Assembly (NCBI GenBank): GCA_964499285.1 | Contig: CAZCLA010000036.1 | Span: 1-30,333, forward strand | Source of the DNA: JAGFIY01 sp964499285 | Lineage (GTDB): Bacteria; Bacteroidota; Ignavibacteria; Ignavibacteriales; Melioribacteraceae | Reading direction: 5' to 3' | Length of the DNA: 30,333 nt | Part shown: piece after piece, positions 24,114 to 30,333 of the stretch | How the letters are laid out: the number at the start of each line of letters is the position of its first letter | Position numbering within the stretch: the stretch's first letter is position 1 | Notes under the pieces: model-generated | Told to the model about the DNA's origin: nothing | What the model saw: only the letters and a program-made list of their open reading frames with translations | Database searches by the model: none | Translations under genes and position numbers: made by a program

Positions 24114-25430
24114 TTAGATATTCTTGAGAGCTAGCTTCAAATCTTTGATTATATCTTCAGCGGATTCCAATCCGACCGCAAGCCTTACGCCTCCTAAATC
24201 CAATCCACGTTTTTCAAGGTTTTCAGGGGGGACTACTGAGTGGGTCATAGATGCGGGATGTTCAATTAAAGTTCTTGTATGCCCGAGGCTTACAGCAAGT
24301 GTCATAGTGTAAGCATTATCTGCAATCCAGTCCATAAATTTCGCACCTATGTTTCTTGGGTCATTACCTTTTAAGGCGAAATAAATCATACTGCCTGGGG
24401 CAAAATTTCCGTCAAAATCTCTCATCTGTTTTTTAGCAATTTTATGGTTCTTATTTGACTTAAGCCCGGGATAATTTACGAACTTCACTTTAGACTCTTT
24501 TTCCAGGAATTCAGCCACTTTCTGTGCAGTTTCAACTTGTCTTCTTTGTCTTAAAGCTACCGTAGGAAGTCCATATGTTAAAATTGCCCAAGCACTTTTT
24601 GTGTTGAGAACGGCTCCAAAGTCCTTCCGATATAGTAGAAGGATATCACGATATTTTTCCGGTCCGATTACAACTCCGCCCATATCAGTTCCAAAACCGC
24701 CAATTCCTTTTGTTAAAGAATGAACCACAAAGTCGATACCAAATTCCAAGGGCCTCTGACAGAAAGGTGTAGCAAAGGTATTATCTACGATCGTAACAAT
24801 TTTTTGATCCTCGCTTCTACCTTTGTTAATATCTTTAACAATTGATGAAATTTCTTTCAGATCAATAAGATCAAGATTAGGATTTGCCGGCGTTTCGAAA
24901 TAAATCACTCTTGTTTTTTCAGTTACTGCATTTTTAATACTTTTTGTATCAGTCAAATCAACAGGAACAATTCCAATATTATAACGGGGATACCAATTGT
25001 TAAACAAAGAAATAGTACAACCATAAAGAGTGCGGTGTGTAATAATTTCATCACCGGATTTTGTGAGAACTCCTAAAACGGCAGAGATCGCACCCATTCC
25101 GCTCGAAAATGTAACAGCAGTTTCGCCTTTCTCAACATAAGCTAAGTTTTCTTCAAGAATATCTTTATTCGGTTCTCCCAGCCTGTCATAGATATAAATA
25201 GGATCGGTATGCTTAAACTCCTCAGTATGCGCGAACTGCATAAAACCTTGTGCTCCTCTGTTCACAGAATCGAGTCTGAAAGTGGTTGACGATGAAATTG
25301 GAGCTGTTACGTGATGGGAATAATCCCACTTGTTAGTGATATTTTTCCCATTTATTAGGCGAGAATCCATACTATAATTTTCTTCAACATTTACTGGATT
25401 AGAATTAGTCTTTTTTGCATCCTTTTTCAT
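24114..25430 (-). CDS. PLP-dependent trans-sulfuration enzyme, methionine gamma-lyase-like
   Basis: A 438-residue Cys/Met-metabolism PLP enzyme. With the longer start numbering, the PLP Lys is Lys245 in 'HSLTKGIGG', preceded by 'VDNTFATP' (219-226). 'LYGCTISLF' carries a Cys at the position of Cys116 of methionine gamma-lyases, where CGL/CGS usually have Gly. 'SLGHTRTLIEHPASMTHS' is close to the MGL and OAHS pattern, with Arg at the site where CGL has Glu. So methionine gamma-lyase or a related sulfhydrylase is more likely than classic cystathionine gamma-lyase. The start: GGAG sits 6 bases before the ATG at 25430 (residue 5 of the longer frame); an ATG at 25442 precedes it. It follows the CBS-like gene by 135 bases and ends the operon at a terminator. 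Confidence 0.85.
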   Translation of the reverse strand: MKKDAKKTNSNPVNVEENYSMDSRLINGKNITNKWDYSHHVTAPISSSTTFRLDSVNRGAQGFMQFAHTEEFKHTDPIYIYDRLGEPNKDILEENLAYVEKGETAVTFSSGMGAISAVLGVLTKSGDEIITHRTLYGCTISLFNNWYPRYNIGIVPVDLTDTKSIKNAVTEKTRVIYFETPANPNLDLIDLKEISSIVKDINKGRSEDQKIVTIVDNTFATPFCQRPLEFGIDFVVHSLTKGIGGFGTDMGGVVIGPEKYRDILLLYRKDFGAVLNTKSAWAILTYGLPTVALRQRRQVETAQKVAEFLEKESKVKFVNYPGLKSNKNHKIAKKQMRDFDGNFAPGSMIYFALKGNDPRNIGAKFMDWIADNAYTMTLAVSLGHTRTLIEHPASMTHSVVPPENLEKRGLDLGGVRLAVGLESAEDIIKDLKLALKNI

Positions 25431-25490
25431 TGCCATCTCCATTTTTTTTGCATAAGAAAAATAATCAAAATGTTACAGATGGCGAAAATG

Positions 25491-25503
25491 AGATAATTTA
25501 TCT
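25491..25503. promoter_or_regulatory. Perfect 13-bp palindrome upstream of the PLP-enzyme gene
   Basis: AGATAA-T-TTATCT is a perfect dyad in the 135-base gap between the CBS-like gene and the megL-like gene, about 60 bases before the latter. It could bind a regulator, for instance of sulfur amino acid use. AT-rich spacers produce such dyads by chance fairly often, so this is only a candidate. Confidence 0.3.
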
Positions 25504-25565
25504 TATTTTATTTTTAATTAAAAGTATTAAAAATCTGTTTGAATTTTGAAGTTAAATAGTTCGGG

Positions 25566-26525
25566 TCAGATAAAATCGTTTGATTTCAACCACTTATCGT
25601 TGTAAATAGTGCTGAAATATTTATATCCGGAATCAGGAAAAATTGTAACTATGTTTGCGTTTCGGTTGATTCGTTCAGCAAGTCTAACGGCAGCCCAAAT
25701 ATTTGCCCCGCTCGAACCGCCGGCAATTATGCCTTCTTCAAATGCAAGTTTTTTCGTCCAGCCGAAAGCTTTTTTATCATCGATTTGAAACATATCATCC
25801 ATCATCTCAAGCTGAGCTGTTTTAATCAAAAACTCATCCCCCATTCCCTCAAGGAAGTAGCGAGAAGGTTTTACAAGTTTTTTTGTTTTAAAATAATTGT
25901 AGAATACCGATCCAACCGGATCGACGCCTATAATTTTAACATCGGGAATTTTTTCTTTTAGAAATTTTCCCGTACCGAAGAGAGATCCACCGGTTCCCAC
26001 AGCAGCAATTAGATAATCAATGTTGCCGTTCAATTGGTTGTATAATTCGGGACCGAGAGTGTTGTAATAACTCTCATTATTGTCGAGATTGTTGTGCTGA
26101 TCGATATAGTAAAGAGTCGAATCTTCTTTTGCCAAGTTTGCAGCATAATTGTTGTAACTTTTCGGATTTTCCGGAGGCAGAGATGCATCAACCGTAATAA
26201 CATCCACACCAAGAATTTCCAACATCTTAATTTTTTCTTTGCTGGTTGTATCTCTTATAACAATCTTTAGTTTATATCCTTTTTGACGAGCAACTATCGC
26301 CAAACCCATTGCAGTATTTCCAGAAGAATTTTCAATTATCGTATCGCCCGGTTTTAGTTTGCCTTCCCTTTCTGCTTTTTCGACCATGTATTTCGCAATA
26401 CGATCTTTGATACTGCCGCCGGGATTTATAAACTCAAGTTTAGCATATATATCAGCTTTAAGTCCACGAGATATATTCTTAAGTTTCACTAAGGGAGTAT
26501 TACCTATAGCAGATAGTAGATTCAA
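25566..26525 (-). CDS. Cystathionine beta-synthase-like / cysteine synthase family PLP enzyme
   Basis: A 319-residue fold-type II PLP enzyme. The PLP Lys is Lys40 in 'NPGGSIKDRI'. The substrate loop reads 'ENSSGNTAMG' (64-73), with Asn-Ser before SGNT and Ala where CysK has Gly. 'GTGGSLFGTG' (177-186) binds phosphate. The later stretches 'IDQHNNLDNNESYYNT', 'LEGMGDEFL' and the end 'FSTIYNDKW' resemble cystathionine beta-synthase ('FLSDRW') rather than CysK, and there is no C-terminal CBS-pair domain. Homocysteine plus serine to cystathionine is the likely reaction; O-acetylserine sulfhydrylase is the alternative. Start is TTG with GGAG 5 bases upstream; an overlapping ATG out of frame is not used. 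It follows fmt by 36 bases. Confidence 0.78.
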   Translation of the reverse strand: MNLLSAIGNTPLVKLKNISRGLKADIYAKLEFINPGGSIKDRIAKYMVEKAEREGKLKPGDTIIENSSGNTAMGLAIVARQKGYKLKIVIRDTTSKEKIKMLEILGVDVITVDASLPPENPKSYNNYAANLAKEDSTLYYIDQHNNLDNNESYYNTLGPELYNQLNGNIDYLIAAVGTGGSLFGTGKFLKEKIPDVKIIGVDPVGSVFYNYFKTKKLVKPSRYFLEGMGDEFLIKTAQLEMMDDMFQIDDKKAFGWTKKLAFEEGIIAGGSSGANIWAAVRLAERINRNANIVTIFPDSGYKYFSTIYNDKWLKSNDFI

Positions 26526-26561
26526 ATTTTCTCCATAACAATTAGTTCTAATTGCGATTCG

Positions 26562-27467
26562 TTAATTAGAAAGTGAATAACCCCTCAGAAATTCTTCGGC
26601 ACTGATCCTTTTTCTGCCCTCCAACTGAATTTCGAGAATACGAAGGTTTGTTGTACCGGTGCCTGCAAAAAGCTCATTTTTTGTTTCCGAGAATTCTCCG
26701 GGCTGCAAATCTTGTGTTTTTTCAATCGAGCAATTGAATACTTTATATTGCTTATTATTTTTTATAAAAAATGCACCGGGAACCGGCGAAAGTCCTCTTA
26801 CCAAATTCCTTATATCAAGTGCGGATTTAGTCCAATCGATTTCACAGATTTCCTTTGTTATTTTTGGTGCTGGAGTCGCTAAAGATTCATCTTGAGGTTT
26901 TATATTTACATTCCCATTTTCAATCAAACCAATAGTTTCTATAACAGCATCTGCCCCAAGCACACTCATCCTATCATGAAGTGATTGAAAATCGTCTCCT
27001 TCACCGATATCAATTTTTTTTGAGAGAATTAAATTACCCGTGTCCACTTTTTTTTGAAGGAAAAATGTTGTGACTCCGGTTTCATTATCGCCATTGATCA
27101 AAGCCCATTGAATCGGCGCGGCTCCACGGTATTTTGGCAGAAGTGAGCCATGCAGGTTAAACGAACCAAATTTTGGCATATTAAAGACTTTTTCAGGCAG
27201 AATCCGAAAGGCAACAACTACGAATAGATCCGCATTAATTGACTTAAGTCCGTCGTAAAAATCTTCATCCGAAAGGTTTTCAGGCTGAAGCACATCAATA
27301 TGATTTTGCAAAGCAAGTTCTTTTACCGGCGTGTAACTTACTTTTCTTCCTCTTCCGCGTTCTTTATCGGGTGCAGTTACAACAGCCTTCACTTCGTGTT
27401 TGGAGTCTATTATTTTTTTAAGAGAAGGAATTGCAAATTCGGGTGTTCCGAAAAAAACTATTTTCAT
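26562..27467 (-). CDS. fmt: Methionyl-tRNA formyltransferase
   Basis: A 301-residue enzyme that formylates initiator Met-tRNA using 10-formyltetrahydrofolate. The N-terminal Rossmann domain starts 'KIVFFGTPEFAIPSLKKII' and holds the catalytic Asn-His motif in 'GSFNLHGSLLPKYRGAAPIQWA', with Asp in 'KKVDTGNLI'. The C-terminal domain from about residue 205 ('EICEIDWTKSALDIRNLVRGLSPVPGAF') binds the tRNA. The length is normal. It lies 10 bases after def, the usual def-fmt pair, and 36 bases before the CBS-like gene. Confidence 0.97.
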   Translation of the reverse strand: MKIVFFGTPEFAIPSLKKIIDSKHEVKAVVTAPDKERGRGRKVSYTPVKELALQNHIDVLQPENLSDEDFYDGLKSINADLFVVVAFRILPEKVFNMPKFGSFNLHGSLLPKYRGAAPIQWALINGDNETGVTTFFLQKKVDTGNLILSKKIDIGEGDDFQSLHDRMSVLGADAVIETIGLIENGNVNIKPQDESLATPAPKITKEICEIDWTKSALDIRNLVRGLSPVPGAFFIKNNKQYKVFNCSIEKTQDLQPGEFSETKNELFAGTGTTNLRILEIQLEGRKRISAEEFLRGYSLSN

Positions 27468-27477
27468 TCAACCTAAC

Positions 27478-28026
27478 CTAATTTTTTCCGGTAATAGGAT
27501 AATCGATATCAACATCGCGGTTCATAATTTTTTGGAGCTCACTCTGCATTTTCTTTCTAGTCCTTGGCGAAACACGATCGGGAATCAGTTTGCCGATAAG
27601 ATGATCATATTCGTGCTGAATCACCCTCGCAAATAGATCATCAGCATCAACAATTTGTTCGTTCTCCATAACATCAAGAAATTTTATTCGAATTTTTTCC
27701 GGCCGGTCAACATCGGCTCTTAAAAGAGGAAGACTTAAGCATCCCTCTTCCATAGTGATTATTTCATCCGATTCATCGATAATCTCCGGGTTGATCATAG
27801 CAACCGGTTTAAAATCTTCACAACCCTCAACCGGACTAATATCCACAACAAATATTGAATTATCGATTCCTATTTGATTTGATGCAAGACCAATCCCATT
27901 TGCATTGCGCATAGTGTCGAACATACTTTTTACCTGAGCGATGATTTTATCGTCTATCTGTTTTACCGGGTTCACTATCTTTCTTAAAATCGAATCCCCG
28001 TAGATCGTTATTGGAATTATTGACAT
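27478..28026 (-). CDS. def: Peptide deformylase
   Basis: A 182-residue metalloenzyme that removes the N-formyl group from nascent proteins. All three family motifs are present: 'GIGLASNQIG' (44-53; GxGxAAxQ with Ser for Ala), 'EEGCLSLP' (93-100, metal Cys96) and 'QHEYDH' (137-142, HExxH). The length matches bacterial type 1B/2-like enzymes. It follows the polytopic membrane gene by 5 bases and precedes fmt by 10 bases, so it is in a single transcript with both. Confidence 0.97.
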   Translation of the reverse strand: MSIIPITIYGDSILRKIVNPVKQIDDKIIAQVKSMFDTMRNANGIGLASNQIGIDNSIFVVDISPVEGCEDFKPVAMINPEIIDESDEIITMEEGCLSLPLLRADVDRPEKIRIKFLDVMENEQIVDADDLFARVIQHEYDHLIGKLIPDRVSPRTRKKMQSELQKIMNRDVDIDYPITGKN

Positions 28027-28031
28027 AATTA

Positions 28032-28934
28032 TTAAACCTTTTCTACTATTACTGGTTCTACAAGATCAGCGTTCAAATCCTTGTACAAAAAAACTTCCGT
28101 AGAATAAAATAGCATTCGAACAGCAAGCCGAAAAATAACCAACATTTGTTGAAGAATAAAGGCAAGAACTAAAAAGTAATATGGAGTTCTTGGGATAAAA
28201 ATCTCGATGATATTATACACGATTGCACCAAGTGCACCAATCACCGCAACGAGGAAGAAAACTGTAAAAACAGTATTGAAATTATTTTTGATAAACAAAG
28301 CCGAATGTTTTATCGAGTTGAATATTTTGTAATCATCCGTTACACCGATATGAACTTTGGCATAATCTGAGACAATCGTAACAAAGCCAATAAGAATAAT
28401 AAGAATTATATATCGAAACGATCGAAGAATAAAATCTGTCATATAGTTCCCGGTTCGTTCGAAAGCCCAGCTTATTAAATCCCCGAGCAGATCGTTTATG
28501 ATAAATGCAGCAGCAAACAGGACCAGCGATATAAGCAGTATCTTGAAAAACCGCAGCCAAAACTTAACGCCGCCGTAAAAGAAATCGACCATATGATTTT
28601 TTTTCGGAAGGTGAAAAATTGAAATCAACCCGCCGAGATAAAAAGTCTGAACAAGAGTATAAACTCCCACAATTGAATAAATCAAATAAGGAAGCTGCTC
28701 AAGATTACTCTTGTATAAATTTGAAAATTGAATGAACCACAAATAATCGAAACCCGCAGCCAGTCTATCGCTAACCAGTGAACGGGAGAGGTTTTCACTC
28801 AACAAATAATACACCGGAATAGTTAAAACCAATGCACCAATTGAGTTACTCACCCACATCAACAGCAGAAACTTTATGTTATAATAAATTTGACGATTTG
28901 CAATAATGAGTGAATTCTTTATGCTGACGATCAT
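28032..28934 (-). CDS. Polytopic membrane protein of unknown function, coupled to the M1-like gene
   Basis: A 300-residue integral membrane protein with about six hydrophobic segments (near 18-45, 80-110, 125-150, 165-190, 205-235, 245-265 from this start). 'DYAKVHIGVTDD' followed by 'SALFIKNNFNTVF' and the ending 'FRLAVRMLFYSTEVFLYKDL' recall an uncharacterised group of bacterial membrane proteins often described as 300-residue hypothetical proteins with a 'VDYARI' motif; this is memory of pattern, not a search. The frame can open 13 codons earlier, but I chose the ATG at 28934, which overlaps the stop of the M1-like gene (ATGA) and has GGGAG 7 bases before it. This overlap means the two are coupled. 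It is followed 5 bases later by def. Confidence 0.8.
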   Translation of the reverse strand: MIVSIKNSLIIANRQIYYNIKFLLLMWVSNSIGALVLTIPVYYLLSENLSRSLVSDRLAAGFDYLWFIQFSNLYKSNLEQLPYLIYSIVGVYTLVQTFYLGGLISIFHLPKKNHMVDFFYGGVKFWLRFFKILLISLVLFAAAFIINDLLGDLISWAFERTGNYMTDFILRSFRYIILIILIGFVTIVSDYAKVHIGVTDDYKIFNSIKHSALFIKNNFNTVFTVFFLVAVIGALGAIVYNIIEIFIPRTPYYFLVLAFILQQMLVIFRLAVRMLFYSTEVFLYKDLNADLVEPVIVEKV

Positions 28935-30214
28935 CCGATACTCCCGATAATCATCAATGCATTCTGAATCCAAAAATACCAGCGAACAGCTATTGAAAGA
29001 GATGCTCCATACCTAGGTTCAATTGTATAGGAATTATTAGTAAAGTTGAGATCAAAATAATTTTTTCTGTAAGGATCGATCTCCGCCGCAATTACTTTTT
29101 CTTTTGTGGTAAACGAAAACGTTTTCCAATTATCGAACGAATCCCATTTCTGCCACAACGAATCATTCTCGGTAATCAACACAACATCCTGATCTATTCT
29201 TCCGCTTCCCAATCTTTCGACCAAAACTTCATATTTAAATTCACCTGTTCGTTTTAACGAAACAATCTTATCGTCAAAAGTTTGGTTTGTATAGAAAAAA
29301 TTATTCTTAAAAGATGAAAGATCGTAAGTAGTATTCCGTTGGAGTGAATTCCAAAAATCCTCTGCTGCCGCAGAATCTGGGTCTATCACCAAAAAACTTG
29401 AGAACGCATCCAGAAGTTTTTCTTTACCAACTATTTTTTCTAAAGTGAGAAACATCAGTTCTGGTTTAATCACACCGTTTATGAAGACAGAACTTTCATC
29501 CGGAAGCGATTCGGGATTATCATTTATTGAACCTATTTTATTTGAATTATAATAAGTCTCAAGACAAGCCATTCCGGTCGGTTCCTCAAAAGAACCGACT
29601 GTGTATATAATCGGAATTTCGTTGTAATGCTGAAGCAGCATTCCATAAACCGGGACGTAAGAAACAAATTGAAATACCTTACTGCTAGAACCATAGTAAT
29701 CTTGAACAATTCTTGATGCGAGATAAAATGGAATTCCTTTTACAATCCAGAAAGGTCTTTCATTCCCGGAATTGAAGGCGATATATTTTTCACAAATCTT
29801 GGCGGAAACTCCGCGCTCGAAAGAATAATTTCTATCAGGAATAAACAAATCAATATCTATTAAAATTGAGTTGTTCAATTTACTCTCTGGCAAAGATAAA
29901 CCTAGCGAAGTACTGTAAACAAAAAAATCATCAAACGATTTTAATGATAAATTCGATTCAAGAAAATGAAATGTATTGTTAATACAAGTTAAAATTCTGC
30001 CGACGTATTCTTCTTCGCCTTGAGATAAGTAGAGATTAATTTTAATTGGCTTTATGCCGACAGTCTGCTCAATTATTAAGGCATCAGCCGGGATATCAAT
30101 ATTATTTTTTTGAAGGTTTTGGGAATCCTCGGAAGAATTTGAAAGAAAGGATAAATTAAATGCACTCAGAAGCACAAAAACGATAAAAATCGGTATGAAA
30201 GTAAATTTAGCCAT
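28931..30214 (-). CDS. Degenerate M1 aminopeptidase-like protein (zinc ligands lost)
   Basis: A 427-residue protein with an N-terminal signal/anchor helix (about 5-24). I recognise it as related to M1 (gluzincin) aminopeptidases by its back half: a TPR-like helical region with 'GVIKPELMFLTLEKIVGKEKLLDAFSSFL' and 'AAEDFWNSLQRNTTYDLSSF', then a C-terminal beta domain with 'VLVERLGSG' and 'IDPYRKNYFDLNFTNNSYTIEP'. The zinc site of active enzymes, HExxH...WLxEG, aligns by eye with 'SAKICEK' (137-143) and 'FWIVKGIPFYL' (155-165), so H, H and E are all replaced (A, E, K). It is probably not a peptidase and may act as a binding or scaffold partner of the membrane protein whose start overlaps its stop. 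Start ATG at 30214; ribosome site weak. The N-terminal 110 residues are much shorter than the usual M1 beta domain. Confidence 0.72.
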   Translation of the reverse strand: MAKFTFIPIFIVFVLLSAFNLSFLSNSSEDSQNLQKNNIDIPADALIIEQTVGIKPIKINLYLSQGEEEYVGRILTCINNTFHFLESNLSLKSFDDFFVYSTSLGLSLPESKLNNSILIDIDLFIPDRNYSFERGVSAKICEKYIAFNSGNERPFWIVKGIPFYLASRIVQDYYGSSSKVFQFVSYVPVYGMLLQHYNEIPIIYTVGSFEEPTGMACLETYYNSNKIGSINDNPESLPDESSVFINGVIKPELMFLTLEKIVGKEKLLDAFSSFLVIDPDSAAAEDFWNSLQRNTTYDLSSFKNNFFYTNQTFDDKIVSLKRTGEFKYEVLVERLGSGRIDQDVVLITENDSLWQKWDSFDNWKTFSFTTKEKVIAAEIDPYRKNYFDLNFTNNSYTIEPRYGASLSIAVRWYFWIQNALMIIGSIG

Positions 30215-30290
30215 AACCGTATAGTAATTGATACCTAAAGATAATGAGACTCATCGAGAATGGAAACAAAGATAAACAAATAGAGGAGAG

Positions 30291-30319
30291 CCGGCAGCTG
30301 CTCGGGATACAACTGCCGG
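30291..30319. other. GC-rich 7-bp hairpin at the right edge
   Basis: CCGGCAG (30291-30297) pairs exactly with CTGCCGG (30313-30319) around a 15-base loop, and a G run (30317-30329) follows. The GC content is far above the surrounding sequence, which suggests a structured RNA end or regulatory element. There is no adjacent T run on either strand, so it is not a simple terminator. It is cut by the window end, so its identity is open. Confidence 0.45.
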
Positions 30320-30333
30320 GGAGGGGGGAGAAT

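Noticed and set aside
1..30333. CRISPR arrays, insertion sequences, prophage or defence genes
   Set aside because: Reading both strands I saw no regularly spaced repeats, transposase or integrase motifs, or phage-type genes.

Overview
The window is a piece of an AT-rich bacterial chromosome. The protein flavour (leucine dehydrogenase, UMF1-type MFS, CitMHS_2/NhaD-like antiporter, TetR-TolC-HlyD-RND efflux operon, Ppx/GppA with an HD domain, an M1-like protein ending in the 'DxNFTNNS' tail) and the occasional TTTG/TAnnTTTG-like promoters point to the Bacteroidetes/Chlorobi side of the FCB superphylum, most likely an Ignavibacteria-type organism. This is inference from family resemblance; no rRNA is present. 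Two runs of exactly 100 N (4609-4708 and 10766-10865) are scaffold gaps, and each interrupts a gene.

Layout. 1-330: two minus-strand tRNAs (Val-TAC, Gly-CCC). 333-1022: the only plus-strand protein gene, an M50B-like integral membrane metalloprotease, convergent with everything after it. 1011-3948 (minus): leucine dehydrogenase, NusB and a UMF1-type MFS transporter. 3977-5590 (minus): an FecE/BtuD-type ABC ATPase, the first residues of a membrane protein cut by gap 1 (probably the partner permease), and a DUF218/YdcF protein. 5654-11984: an efflux operon read tetR-tolC-hlyD/acrA-RND, preceded by two dyads that look like TetR operators and followed by a 12-bp hairpin. 12008-13234: tonB with its terminator, and a VanZ-like gene.

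13227-17970: bifunctional NAD(P)HX repair enzyme, a small unknown protein, an NhaD-like antiporter, and asnS with a candidate promoter. 17983-23995: a tightly packed run pgeF-eamA-folB-folK-dNK-small membrane protein-GT9-ppx/gppA, with several 4- or 8-base overlaps. 24071-30214: a second packed run, read from the right: degenerate M1-peptidase-like protein, polytopic membrane protein, def, fmt, a cystathionine beta-synthase-like enzyme and a methionine-gamma-lyase-like PLP enzyme, ending in a clear terminator.

Most genes are housekeeping or common accessory families. The points that deserve a second look are the M1-like protein that has lost all three zinc ligands and is translationally coupled to a polytopic membrane protein; the paired operator-like dyads before tetR; an RND pump with two extra central membrane segments and changed proton-relay residues; heavy use of TTG/GTG starts with good Shine-Dalgarno sequences; and a GC-rich hairpin at the right edge. 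No CRISPR array, insertion sequence, phage gene or recognisable defence system was seen.
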